A program made the translations under genes and the position numbers. A stretch of 35,071 nucleotides of DNA from Mariprofundaceae bacterium. Lineage in GTDB: Bacteria; Pseudomonadota; Zetaproteobacteria; Mariprofundales; Mariprofundaceae. Shown one piece after another: positions 25,260 to 32,969 of the stretch (positions are counted from its first letter, which is position 1; each line of letters begins with the position of its first letter). The stretch spans positions 1 to 35,071 of the forward strand of contig DQSL01000092.1 of the NCBI GenBank assembly GCA_015663235.1, read 5' to 3'. The notes under the pieces were generated by a model. It was not told the DNA's origin. It saw only the letters and a list, made by a program, of their open reading frames with translations, and made no database searches.

Positions 25260-26315
25260 ATGACAACCAAAAATCAAGAAGAAAACCAAGCTGGCATTAC
25301 GCAAGAAGGACGCTTTTATAGCGCTGAGCGTTTACATGCTATGCACGATATGATGCTTTATATTCGCCGCTTTGAAGAAAAAGCAGGGCAGATGTATGGC
25401 TTGAAAAAAATTGGTGGTTTTTGCCATTTATGTAATGGGCAAGAAGCTGTGTGTGTAGGTATGGAAGAAGCTTCTGAACCTGCCGACTATATGATGACTA
25501 GCTACCGTGATCACGGGCATATTATTGCGCGCGGTTCAGATCCAACTGCGATTATGGCGGAGTTACTTGGTAGGGCTGGTGGCGTTGTGGGCGGCAAAGG
25601 TGGCTCCATGCACATGTTTGATAAAGAAAAGAACTTTGCGGGCGGCAATGGTATCGTGGGTGAGCAAGTGCCGATTGGTACAGGTTTCGCATTTGCCAGC
25701 AAATACAACGATGATAAACGTGTATCGATTACCATTATGGGTGATGGTGGTGTGAATCAGGGTGCAGTATATGAGTCATTTAACATGGCGGCACTTTGGA
25801 AGTTGCCCGTGGTGTTTGTCATCGAAAACAATCAATATGCTATGGGTACATCATTGAGCCGCGCATCGGCTGAAACACATCTTTATAAACGTGGCATTTC
25901 TTTCAAAGTGCCTGGGATTCAAGTTGATGGCATGGACGTGTTGGAAGTGGAACGCAAAATGGCAGAAGCTTTGGAACATGCGCGTTTAGGTAAAGGCCCG
26001 ATGATTGTGGAAATGATGACATACCGTTATCGCGGACATTCGATGTCTGACCCTGCAACTTACCGTACCCGTGATGAAGTGGATGAATGGCGCTCAGGTC
26101 GTGACCCTATCGTACGTTTGCAAAAGCAAATGATTGAAGCGGGGCTTGCAACAGAAGCTGATTTTAAACAAAAAGATAAAGATATTAAGAAAGAAGTCGT
26201 GGCAGTGGCGAAAGCTGCGGAAGCACAACCTGAACCAGACCTTTCTGCATTGTGGGATGATATTATTACCGATGAAATTCCCAATGCATACCCATATCCA
26301 AGGCAGGTGGGCTAA
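25260..26315 (+). CDS. pdhA: Pyruvate dehydrogenase E1 component alpha subunit
   Basis: This is the TPP-binding alpha subunit of a heterotetrameric E1, which decarboxylates pyruvate and passes acetyl to the lipoyl arm. The 351-residue protein has YRDHGH near 82-87, [10 protein letters not shown], the TPP/Mg motif GDGGVNQG (161-168) ending with NN (190-191), and the flexible loop [15 protein letters not shown]. The pyruvate rather than branched-chain call rests on [10 protein letters not shown] and the complete pdh gene set. GGGGA precedes ATG 25260. It begins a four-gene unit. Confidence 0.95.
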   Translation: MTTKNQEENQAGITQEGRFYSAERLHAMHDMMLYIRRFEEKAGQMYGLKKIGGFCHLCNGQEAVCVGMEEASEPADYMMTSYRDHGHIIARGSDPTAIMAELLGRAGGVVGGKGGSMHMFDKEKNFAGGNGIVGEQVPIGTGFAFASKYNDDKRVSITIMGDGGVNQGAVYESFNMAALWKLPVVFVIENNQYAMGTSLSRASAETHLYKRGISFKVPGIQVDGMDVLEVERKMAEALEHARLGKGPMIVEMMTYRYRGHSMSDPATYRTRDEVDEWRSGRDPIVRLQKQMIEAGLATEADFKQKDKDIKKEVVAVAKAAEAQPEPDLSALWDDIITDEIPNAYPYPRQVG

Positions 26316-26317
26316 TT

Positions 26318-27298
26318 ATGGCTAAGATTACGTATCGTGAAGCATTAAATCAGGCAATGTGCCAAGAAATGGAGCGTGATGAACGCGTATTTCTGATGGG
26401 CGAAGAAGTGGCGGAATACAATGGTGCATACAAAGTATCACAAGGCATGTTGGACAAGTTTGGCCCACGTCGTGTGATAGACACGCCAATTACCGAGTTA
26501 GGTTTTGCTGGGCTTGGTGTGGGAGCAGCGATGGCTGGATTGCGTCCTGTGATTGAGTTTATGACTTGGAACTTTGCGATTCTTGCAGCCGATCAAATCG
26601 TCAATGCAGCAGCCAAGATGAAATACATGACGGGTGGTCAATATGATTGCCCTATGGTCTTTCGTGGTGCTGGTGGTGCGGCGGCGCGTGTAAGTTCGCA
26701 GCATTCCCAAGCCTTTGAAAATTGGTATGCCAATATCCCAGGTTTGAAGGTGGTCATGCCATCCAACCCTGCAGATGCCAAAGGTTTGTTGGCGGCATCC
26801 ATTCGTGACAACGACACTGTAATTTTCATCGAAAATGAGATGAACTATGGTGATATTGGCGAAGTGCCAGAAGGCGACTATATCATTCCTTTGGGCAAAG
26901 CGGATATTAAACGCGTGGGTAAAGATATAACGCTAATTGCACACTCGCGCATGACGGGTTATGCACTGCTTGCGGCTGATGAATTGGCGAAACAAGGCAT
27001 TGATGCCGAAGTGATTGACCCGCGCACCATTCGCCCATTGGATGAAGCAACGATTCTAACATCGGTTGCCAAAACCAATCGGGCAGTGGTGATTGAAGAA
27101 GGCTGGCGATTTGCAGGAATTGGCGCAGAGATTTCAGCGCGAATTATGGAAAAAGGTTTTGATGATTTGGATGCACCAGTTGCGCGTGTAACGGGTAAAG
27201 ATGTGCCGATGCCATATGCAGCAAACCTAGAAAACTATGCATTACCATCTGTTGCTGAAATCGTTGAAGCAGCGCGTGTTGTATGCAACAGAGCCTGA
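26318..27298 (+). CDS. pdhB: Pyruvate dehydrogenase E1 component beta subunit
   Basis: This is the partner of the alpha subunit. The 326-residue protein has [38 protein letters not shown], the pyrimidine domain with IEFMTWN and [12 protein letters not shown], and the C-terminal transketolase domain with [11 protein letters not shown] and [11 protein letters not shown]. These are standard E1-beta blocks. It starts two bases after pdhA and is followed by an 88-base spacer that contains a hairpin repeat before pdhC. Confidence 0.96.
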   Translation: MAKITYREALNQAMCQEMERDERVFLMGEEVAEYNGAYKVSQGMLDKFGPRRVIDTPITELGFAGLGVGAAMAGLRPVIEFMTWNFAILAADQIVNAAAKMKYMTGGQYDCPMVFRGAGGAAARVSSQHSQAFENWYANIPGLKVVMPSNPADAKGLLAASIRDNDTVIFIENEMNYGDIGEVPEGDYIIPLGKADIKRVGKDITLIAHSRMTGYALLAADELAKQGIDAEVIDPRTIRPLDEATILTSVAKTNRAVVIEEGWRFAGIGAEISARIMEKGFDDLDAPVARVTGKDVPMPYAANLENYALPSVAEIVEAARVVCNRA

Positions 27299-27324
27299 GT
27301 TATTAGATTGATAAATGATTTAAG

Positions 27325-27366
27325 CCACCAAGTCACCAAGGTTTTTCCTTCGTGTTCTTCGTGGTG
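27325..27366. repeat. Intergenic hairpin repeat, copy 1 (before pdhC)
   Basis: CCACCAAG...CACCAAGG is followed after a short T-rich loop by CCTTCGTGTTCTTCGTGGTG, forming an imperfect inverted repeat of about 18 bases per arm. The same element occurs before lpd at 28714-28774. Short arms built of CACCAAG/CTTCGTGG are seen as dispersed intergenic repeats in many proteobacteria; that family link is an inference. It lies between the pdhB stop and the pdhC ribosome site. Confidence 0.7.
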
Positions 27367-27386
27367 AAACCCTAAAGAGGTAAACC

Positions 27387-28700
27387 ATGCCGATTGATAT
27401 TTTTATGACCCAATTATCACCAACCATGACGGAAGGTAAAATTGCGCGTTGGCTGAAAAAAGAAGGCGACACACTTGAATCAGGCGAAGTCATGCTTGAA
27501 GTAGAAACCGACAAAGCAACCATGGAAGTGGAAGTCATTGACGAAGGCATTTTGCATAAAATCATTGCCCCTGAAGGTGCGTTGGTTGTTGTGGGTACGG
27601 CTATTGGTGTGATTGCCGAAGAAGATGAAGAAGTGCCTGCGGATTACGAGCCTGAAGGCAGTGGACAAGAACCAGAATTGGAAACACATGGCACACCTGC
27701 GGCTGTGGAAGCAGAGCCCACGCCAACCGTTGTTCCAGTGCCTGCGGAAGTAGCGCCGCAAGCACCTGTGGATACGGCGGCAGTTGAACGCTCAGCCAAT
27801 GATAAACGCATCAAAGCATCACCTTTAGCCCGCCGTTTGGCGAAACAAAAAGGTATCAATATCGCAGCCATTACAGGCACAGGTCCTAGAGGCCGTATTG
27901 TTAAGGCGGATATTGAAAATGCAGCCAAACGTGGCATCAATTTAGGTGGTGCATCATTTGTTGCACCAACAACAATTCGTCCCATTCCTGCTGGAGCTAT
28001 GCCATATCATGCCGATGAATATGAAGCCATTGAAAACAGCATGATGCGCAAAGCCATTGCGCGCCGTTTAACCGAATCCAAGCAACAAGTCCCACACTTC
28101 TATTTAAGTATTGATGTGGCGATGGATAGGTTGATGGATTTGCGCGCCCAGCTCAATGAAGCTGCTGATGGTGCTTTCAAGTTAAGTGTGAATGATTTTA
28201 TCGTCAAAGCGGTATCCAAAGCTTTGGTAGACGTGCCTGCGGCGAATGCATCATGGGCTGATTCACATACCTATCAACATAAACATGCACATATCTCTAT
28301 TGCTGTGGCGATTGAAGGTGGTTTGATTACACCGATTGTTCGTTTTGCCGAGCAAAAAAGTATTGTTGATGTTTCCAATGAAATTAAAGAATTGGCGGGT
28401 AAAGCTCGCGCTGGAAAATTAAAACCTGAAGAATACACAGGCGGCACATTCTCGATTTCAAACTTGGGTATGTATGGCATCAAACAATTCCAAGCCATTG
28501 TGAATCCACCTGAAGGTGCGATTTTGGCAGTGGGCGGCACAGACGAACGTGCAGTGGCTGAAAATGGGCAAGTGGTGGTCAAAAAAATGATGACCTTAAC
28601 CCTTTCGTGTGACCATCGTGTCGTTGATGGCACGGTAGGTGCTGAATACTTGAACGCATTGAAAAAACACATCGAATGCCCTGCGAGTGTATTGATTTAA
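27387..28700 (+). CDS. pdhC: Dihydrolipoyllysine-residue acetyltransferase (E2 of pyruvate dehydrogenase)
   Basis: E2 is the core of the complex: its lipoyl arm takes acetyl from E1 and passes it to CoA. The 437-residue protein has one N-terminal lipoyl domain (1-80, lipoylated lysine 43 in VETDKATME), an Ala/Pro-rich linker, the E1/E3-binding domain (KASPLARRLAKQKGINI to GRIVKADIE, about 143-178) and the catalytic domain from about 213. The last holds HAHISIAVAIEGGLITPIV, FSISNLGMYGI and the active-site DHRVVDG. GAGG precedes the ATG. Its lipoyl domain is nearly copied at the start of lpd. Confidence 0.97.
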   Translation: MPIDIFMTQLSPTMTEGKIARWLKKEGDTLESGEVMLEVETDKATMEVEVIDEGILHKIIAPEGALVVVGTAIGVIAEEDEEVPADYEPEGSGQEPELETHGTPAAVEAEPTPTVVPVPAEVAPQAPVDTAAVERSANDKRIKASPLARRLAKQKGINIAAITGTGPRGRIVKADIENAAKRGINLGGASFVAPTTIRPIPAGAMPYHADEYEAIENSMMRKAIARRLTESKQQVPHFYLSIDVAMDRLMDLRAQLNEAADGAFKLSVNDFIVKAVSKALVDVPAANASWADSHTYQHKHAHISIAVAIEGGLITPIVRFAEQKSIVDVSNEIKELAGKARAGKLKPEEYTGGTFSISNLGMYGIKQFQAIVNPPEGAILAVGGTDERAVAENGQVVVKKMMTLTLSCDHRVVDGTVGAEYLNALKKHIECPASVLI

Positions 28701-28713
28701 ATATTGAATAAAA

Positions 28714-28774
28714 CACCACCAAGCCGCCAAGCTATCAAGGGAAATCCTTTGTGTTCTTCGTGTTCTTCGTGGTG
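28714..28774. repeat. Intergenic hairpin repeat, copy 2 (before lpd)
   Basis: CACCACCAAG at 28714-28723 pairs with CTTCGTGGTG at 28765-28774 with one mismatch; inside, CAAGG pairs with CCTT around GAAAT. The right arm contains a small internal tandem (TGTTCTTCG twice). It is the counterpart of the repeat at 27325-27366 and shares the following GAGGTAAACCATGCC with it. Confidence 0.7.
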
Positions 28775-28795
28775 AACCTATAAACGAGGTAAACC

Positions 28796-30592
28796 ATGCC
28801 AATTGATGTATTTATGACCCAATTATCACCAACCATGACCGAAGGAAAAATTGCACGTTGGTTGAAAAAAGAAGGCGATACACTTAAATCAGGTGAAGTG
28901 ATGCTTGAAGTGGAAACTGACAAGGCGACCATGGAAGTGGAAGTCATTGATGAAGGCATCATGCATAAAATCATCGCTCAAGAAGGCGATTTGGTGCCGG
29001 TGGGTACTGCGATTGCAGTGATTGCTGAAGATGACGAAGAAGTCCCTGCTGATTACCAACCTGAAAACTTATCAGGTGAAGCGCCAACTACTGATGCACC
29101 CGTTGCAACGCCCCAAGAAGTTGTGGAAACATTGGCTGCTGCACCTTCATCGGATGAAGAACATGAATTAAACCTCAAACCAGCGGGTGTGTATAACCCT
29201 GATGGTGAGTATGACATTGTGGTGATTGGCTCAGGTCCTGGTGGTTATGTGGCTGCGATTCGCGCCGCACAACTGGGTTTGAATGTAGCTTGCATTGAAT
29301 CCACACATTTGGGTGGCATTTGTTTGAACTGGGGTTGTATTCCGACCAAAGCATTGTTACGCACGGCTGAAATCATCAATGTCATTCAACATAGTGGTGA
29401 TGAGCTTGGGCTTGGTATTAGCGAAGCCAAACCTGACTTGGTGAAAGCAGTGGCACGCTCACGTAAAATATCTGCCAAACTTAATGGTGGCATTGGTTTC
29501 TTGTTCAAGAAAAATAAAGTCACCCATATTGAAGGTTATGCTACCTTTGAAGCTGACAACAAATTGATGGTTGAGAAAGATGGCAAGAAAACACGGGTCA
29601 CTGCTAAACATGTGATTGTGGCAACAGGCGCAAGAGCGCGCGCATTCCCGGGCATGGATGTGGATAACGATGTTATCATCACTTACAAACAAGCTTTAGC
29701 ACCAACCAAATTACCCAAACATTTGGTGGTCATTGGTTCGGGTGCGATTGGTATGGAATTCGCATACTTCTACAAAGCGATGGGCTCTGAAGTGACTGTG
29801 ATTGAAGCTGCACCGCAAATCTTACCATTGGAAGATGAAGAGATTTCAAAAGTGGTTGCCCGCTCATTTAAGAAAAATAAAATTAAAATCATCACCAATG
29901 CCATGGTTTCATCTGCAAAAAATGTGGATGGTAAAGCTGTGGTGGAATACACGGTGAAAGATAAAGCACAAACTATTGAAGGCGATATTTGTTTGGTTGC
30001 CGTTGGTGTCGTGGGTAATACTGATAGTATTGGCGCTGAAAACACAGCCATGAAAGTGGAGCGCCAGCAAATTGAAGTGGATGACTACTACCGCACTGAC
30101 CATCAAGGCATTTATGCGATTGGTGATGTGATTGGCGCACCTGCTTTGGCGCATGTGGCAAGCCATGAAGGCATTGTCTGCGTAGAAGCGATTCATGGCG
30201 GCACGCCACATCCTGTGGATTATGGCAATGTACCTGGTTGTACTTATTGTCAGCCTCAAGTCGGTTCATGTGGTAAAACAGAGAAACAATGCAAAGAAGA
30301 AGGTTTGGACATCAAAGTAGGGCGCATGGCATATAGCACCAATGGTAAAGCGATGGGTTTAGCGGAAACAGAAGGTATGGTCAAAACTATCTTTGATGCG
30401 GAAACAGGCGAACTCTTGGGCGCACATATTGTGGGTGCTGAAGCCACTGAGTTGATTGTATCCTTGCAACTTGCGCGCACTTTGGAAACTACGGAAGCAG
30501 AGTTAGCGCATCATATGTTCCCGCATCCAACGTTGTCTGAGATGATTCATGAATCTGTATTGGATTCAGAAGGTAAAGCGATTCATATCTAA
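28796..30592 (+). CDS. lpd: Dihydrolipoyl dehydrogenase with N-terminal lipoyl domain (E3)
   Basis: E3 reoxidises the dihydrolipoyl arm with NAD+. The 598-residue protein is a fusion: a lipoyl domain (1-80, lysine 43), a linker to about 135, and a flavoprotein disulfide reductase. The reductase has the FAD motif VVIGSGPGG (142-150), the redox pair C176/C181 in GGICLNWGCIPTK, the NAD motif VVIGSGAIGMEFA, GIYAIGDVIG and the C-terminal HPTLSE with the catalytic histidine. Lipoyl-E3 fusions are known in several bacterial groups. An unusual cluster of four cysteines (C482, C485, C492, C499) lies in the dimer domain. A terminator follows 27 bases after the stop. Confidence 0.96.
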   Translation: MPIDVFMTQLSPTMTEGKIARWLKKEGDTLKSGEVMLEVETDKATMEVEVIDEGIMHKIIAQEGDLVPVGTAIAVIAEDDEEVPADYQPENLSGEAPTTDAPVATPQEVVETLAAAPSSDEEHELNLKPAGVYNPDGEYDIVVIGSGPGGYVAAIRAAQLGLNVACIESTHLGGICLNWGCIPTKALLRTAEIINVIQHSGDELGLGISEAKPDLVKAVARSRKISAKLNGGIGFLFKKNKVTHIEGYATFEADNKLMVEKDGKKTRVTAKHVIVATGARARAFPGMDVDNDVIITYKQALAPTKLPKHLVVIGSGAIGMEFAYFYKAMGSEVTVIEAAPQILPLEDEEISKVVARSFKKNKIKIITNAMVSSAKNVDGKAVVEYTVKDKAQTIEGDICLVAVGVVGNTDSIGAENTAMKVERQQIEVDDYYRTDHQGIYAIGDVIGAPALAHVASHEGIVCVEAIHGGTPHPVDYGNVPGCTYCQPQVGSCGKTEKQCKEEGLDIKVGRMAYSTNGKAMGLAETEGMVKTIFDAETGELLGAHIVGAEATELIVSLQLARTLETTEAELAHHMFPHPTLSEMIHESVLDSEGKAIHI

Positions 30593-30618
30593 GTCGGATC
30601 AGACTGAAGTATTCACTT

Positions 30619-30645
30619 AAAAAGGCTACCAATGGCAGCCTTTTT
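30619..30645. terminator. Rho-independent terminator of the pdh operon
   Basis: AAAAAGGCT (30619-30627) and AGCCTTTTT (30637-30645) form a nine-pair stem over a nine-base loop, with TTTTT closing the plus-strand side and AAAAA the other. It serves lpd from the left and, being symmetrical, can also end the minus-strand gene at 30680-30871 coming from the right. Confidence 0.9.
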
Positions 30646-30679
30646 GTTGGGTGGTATTATGTATTATATATACGGGCAG

Positions 30680-30871
30680 TTATATGCCGAAGTAGGAAAT
30701 ATCAATGTCTTCAAATTCAACGAAGTCGATGTTCATATTGATAAATTGGGGAGGGTGTTGCGTTTGAATACTTTTTGCCCCCAACATAAACTGCTCTTCT
30801 AAAGCAGATGTTGCTTGTGCAAGCTGTTCTAAATCAGCTTGAACATGTTCTAAAGTAGTGTTGTTAGTCAT
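30680..30871 (-). CDS. Hypothetical small acidic protein
   Basis: The 63-residue protein is not recognised. The N-terminal half is a helical, coiled-coil-like stretch (HVQADLEQLAQATSALEEQFM); the C-terminal part is acidic and aromatic, ending FVEFEDIDISYFGI. No signal peptide or membrane segment is seen. The start overlaps the stop of a tiny upstream frame (TAATG), and there is only a weak GGTG site before it. The gene ends 34 bases from the shared terminator at 30619-30645, which fits a real transcript from the right. Confidence 0.5.
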   Translation of the reverse strand: MTNNTTLEHVQADLEQLAQATSALEEQFMLGAKSIQTQHPPQFINMNIDFVEFEDIDISYFGI

Positions 30872-30966
30872 TATTCACCATCCATGTTTAGTCTGCGCAC
30901 ACTCTCTTCTGCAAGTGTGACATAATTGTAACTTTTTGCACCATTTAATTTGGGATTATATTGCAT
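30871..30966 (-). CDS. Possible tiny gene upstream of and coupled to the 63-residue gene
   Basis: The 31-residue frame (start near 30966) ends in SYNYVTLAEESVRRLNMDGE and its TAA overlaps the next ATG by one base. The frame is part of a longer antisense frame running up to 31377, but only this last part lies outside the lipoprotein gene and looks protein-like. There is no good ribosome site, and a TATAAT at 30955-30960 on the minus strand would start transcription inside it, so it may only be leader sequence. Confidence 0.25.
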   Translation of the reverse strand: MQYNPKLNGAKSYNYVTLAEESVRRLNMDGE

Positions 30967-30991
30967 GATTACCCAATCAGGGAGTTGCCAC

Positions 30992-31465
30992 ATGAAACGT
31001 ATTGTATTGTTTATACTATTAAGCTTAGGGCTGACAGGTTGCCAGTCAGGTATTATTGAGAAACTGGTCAAAGCACCTGAAGTCAAAAGTGTACAATTGA
31101 AATCATTTTCAGCCCAAAACAAAACAATCACGTTTGATGTTGGCTTGTTTAACCCCAACAGTTTTTCACTACCTATTGATGGTTTTAATGGTGGTGTTAC
31201 TTTGAATGGTTTGGATGTTGGAAGGTTTGCAGCGACCACTGAAACAAGTTTAGCTGCCCAAGAAACACAAACGATTTCACTGCCGATTACTTTAGATGCC
31301 GAAGCTTTTGGGCGCGCAGCGCGAAGTGTGCTTAGCGAAGGCAAGGCGCTGTATAACTTTAATGGCGGCGTAGACACATCGGTGGGTCAAGTGCCATTTT
31401 CGCAAGATGGTGAGTTGTCGATGCAAGATATTATTAAGACTTTGATGCCTTCGTTTGCTTTTTAG
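30992..31465 (+). CDS. LEA/WHy-type lipoprotein
   Basis: The 157-residue protein has a lipoprotein signal (RIVLFILLSLGLTGC, lipobox LTGC at 13-16) and then a single beta-sandwich domain. KSVQLKSFSAQNKTITFDVGLFNPNSFSLPIDG is the typical first half of the LEA type 2/WHy domain (water stress and hypersensitive response), with the NPN motif. In plants and bacteria such domains are linked to desiccation and other stress. After cleavage it would sit lipid-bound facing the periplasm. GGGAG lies seven bases before ATG 30992. TATATT (30957-30962) could be its -10 box; the -35 is weak. Confidence 0.88.
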   Translation: MKRIVLFILLSLGLTGCQSGIIEKLVKAPEVKSVQLKSFSAQNKTITFDVGLFNPNSFSLPIDGFNGGVTLNGLDVGRFAATTETSLAAQETQTISLPITLDAEAFGRAARSVLSEGKALYNFNGGVDTSVGQVPFSQDGELSMQDIIKTLMPSFAF

Positions 31466-31537
31466 CAACCGTGAGTTGAATCACTGTCAGCATGTAGTCA
31501 CGCTAGTAAGCTTCAAGCATACGATTGGAGGTATTTT

Positions 31538-31753
31538 ATGAATACTTTTCGCGCACGTAAAATTGCAGAAGCTTTTTCACCCATCAACTCTTTTGGGGTA
31601 CAAACAACTGAGCAAGGTGTCTTGGTAAACTACCTTAATAATCATGCTTATTTTGAAACAGAAGATAAGTTTTGGGTATTTGCTTTCAAACTTGCCCAAG
31701 TCAATCATGAAGAAGGGCAAGTTGCTGAAATTGAAGCAGAATTCATTGCCTAA
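31538..31753 (+). CDS. Hypothetical protein, 71 residues
   Basis: I do not recognise this protein. It starts MNTFRARKIAEAFSPINSFG and contains GVLVNYLNNHAYFETEDKFWVFAFKLAQ, suggesting a small mixed fold with aromatic residues; no signal peptide or membrane segment. A strong GGAGG site lies 8 bases before the ATG and codon use matches the neighbours, so the gene is probably real. Its TAA (31751-31753) overlaps the stop of a convergent small gene. It follows the LEA-type lipoprotein by 72 bases. Confidence 0.75.
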   Translation: MNTFRARKIAEAFSPINSFGVQTTEQGVLVNYLNNHAYFETEDKFWVFAFKLAQVNHEEGQVAEIEAEFIA

Positions 31754-31929
31754 TCAAAACTAAATTCTGATAATAAGTCACTTTCTTCGTCGAAGTCACC
31801 CGTCATTCCCGTGTCTTCGTGAATTGTGTTTGCATCCAGCAAATGAGCCAAATCATCAAAAGGAATATGATGGTTACGTTGGCTTAACCATTCCAACATT
31901 TCTTTTGGATTTTCTACGTGATTGAACAT
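31750..31929 (-). CDS. Hypothetical small acidic protein, 59 residues
   Basis: This gene is easily missed because it is only 59 codons long. It has an excellent ribosome site (GGAGGTGTTGCC before ATG 31929), runs MFNHVENPKEMLEWLSQRNHH, then HIPFDDLAHLLDAN, and ends in the acidic tail TGDFDEESDLLSEFSFD with TAG at 31752-31750. The tail resembles in style, not in sequence, that of the 63-residue neighbour. It overlaps the convergent 71-residue gene by four bases (CTAA shared by both stops). A palindrome at 31978-31993 lies upstream. Function unknown. Confidence 0.7.
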   Translation of the reverse strand: MFNHVENPKEMLEWLSQRNHHIPFDDLAHLLDANTIHEDTGMTGDFDEESDLLSEFSFD

Positions 31930-31977
31930 GGCAACACCTCCAATATGTGGGATATGTTATGTTCTGAATATGGTAGG

Positions 31978-31993
31978 ATTATGACATCATAAT
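31978..31993. promoter_or_regulatory. Palindrome upstream of the 59-residue gene
   Basis: ATTATG-ACAT-CATAAT is a perfect inverted repeat with six-base arms, and ATCATAATGAT overlaps it. It lies 49-64 bases before ATG 31929 on the minus strand, between that gene and the rpoH stop. It could be an operator; CATAAT may also serve as a -10 box on the plus strand. Confidence 0.35.
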
Positions 31994-32045
31994 GATTATT
32001 TGTTGTGAATTTTTATTGGCTGTGCGCGGTATGCCTTGGTGGTTC

Positions 32046-32924
32046 TCAAGTCATTGTTGCTCTAAGTTTTTTCATTGCGCGGGCTTCAAGTTGGCGCACG
32101 CGCTCAATGCTGATACCCAATTCACCCGCTAAATCTTTTAACGTGTCAGGCTCTTCGCTTAAATGACGGCGCGTAATAATCAATCTATCTCTATCGGAAA
32201 GATGCGACATTGCATCATGTAACTGGTTGCTTTGATGGCTTTTCCAATCGGCATTAATCACTTGTTCTTCAGGGTGCAAATCAGGAGACGGCAATGCCAT
32301 CACCATGCTTGTGCCTTCTTCACTTTCACTGTCTAAAGACATATCGCGTTGCAAAAATGAACTGGCAATATTTTGAAATTCAGAGCCTGTGATACCATAT
32401 TCATTGGCAACTTCTTCATCCAGACGACCTTCAATGGCAGCAATGGCATGTTTGGCTTTTTTTAAGCCTGAAAAAATGCGCCGTTGCATTTTGTTCGTGC
32501 CCATTTTGACAATGCTCCACGACTTTAAAATATAGTCATGAATGGCAGCGCGAACCCACCATGATGCGTAGGTCATTAAACGAAAACCACGGCTTGGGTC
32601 AAAGCGATGAATGGCTTTCATCAAACCAATGGTTCCCTCTTGAATCAAGTCCATTTCAGGAAGTCCAAAGTGGCGATACTCACGCGCAATGGCAGCAACG
32701 GCATGAAGGTTACCTAGAAGCAGGCGTTGGGCAGCTTGTAAATCTTTGTCCTCTGTCCATTTTTTGGTGAGTTCTGCTTCTTCTTCACGCCCTAATTTTT
32801 CAATTTGGCGAAGTTCTCTATACCACATGTCCAACGGCGAAAGCTCATCACTGCGGTAGCGGGCTACACTTTTGGCTTTGCCTGCAACAGGTATAGGCAG
32901 TTGGTCATTGTTTGTTTTGGTCAT
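32046..32924 (-). CDS. rpoH: RNA polymerase heat-shock sigma factor RpoH (sigma32)
   Basis: The 292-residue protein has region 2 (AREYRHFGLPEMDLIQEGTIGLMKAIHRFDPSRGFRL) with the TYASWWVRAAIHDYILKSW promoter-melting helix. It is followed by the RpoH-box-like KMQRRIFSGLKKAK (E. coli form TKAQRKLFFNLRK) and region 4 ending ERVRQLEARAMKKLRA. The AIHDYILKSWSIVKMGTNKMQRR stretch and that box separate RpoH from RpoD and RpoS. A near-consensus promoter ends eight bases before ATG 32924 with no ribosome site, so the message may be leaderless; an internal start at residue 33 is the alternative. Confidence 0.93.
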   Translation of the reverse strand: MTKTNNDQLPIPVAGKAKSVARYRSDELSPLDMWYRELRQIEKLGREEEAELTKKWTEDKDLQAAQRLLLGNLHAVAAIAREYRHFGLPEMDLIQEGTIGLMKAIHRFDPSRGFRLMTYASWWVRAAIHDYILKSWSIVKMGTNKMQRRIFSGLKKAKHAIAAIEGRLDEEVANEYGITGSEFQNIASSFLQRDMSLDSESEEGTSMVMALPSPDLHPEEQVINADWKSHQSNQLHDAMSHLSDRDRLIITRRHLSEEPDTLKDLAGELGISIERVRQLEARAMKKLRATMT

Positions 32925-32932
32925 AAGTTATC

Positions 32933-32961
32933 ATTTTATGGGTTCAGCCTTAAAAATTCAA
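32933..32961 (-). promoter_or_regulatory. Predicted sigma70-type promoter of rpoH
   Basis: On the minus strand TTGAAT (32961-32956) and TAAAAT (32938-32933) are 17 bases apart, close to consensus. Only eight bases separate the -10 box from the rpoH ATG, so transcription would begin one or two bases before it. The promoter lies in the 45-base gap behind the stop of the NAD(P)H-hydrate gene. Confidence 0.6.
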
Positions 32962-32969
32962 GGGTAAAT

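Noticed and set aside
30871-31377. 168-codon minus-strand frame opposite the lipoprotein gene
   Set aside because: Most of it mirrors the WHy lipoprotein and has no family-like features; only the last 31 codons, outside that gene, were kept as a doubtful feature.
32033-32050. Half copy of the CACCAAG hairpin near the rpoH end
   Set aside because: CCTTGGTGGTT resembles one arm only; too short to call a repeat copy.
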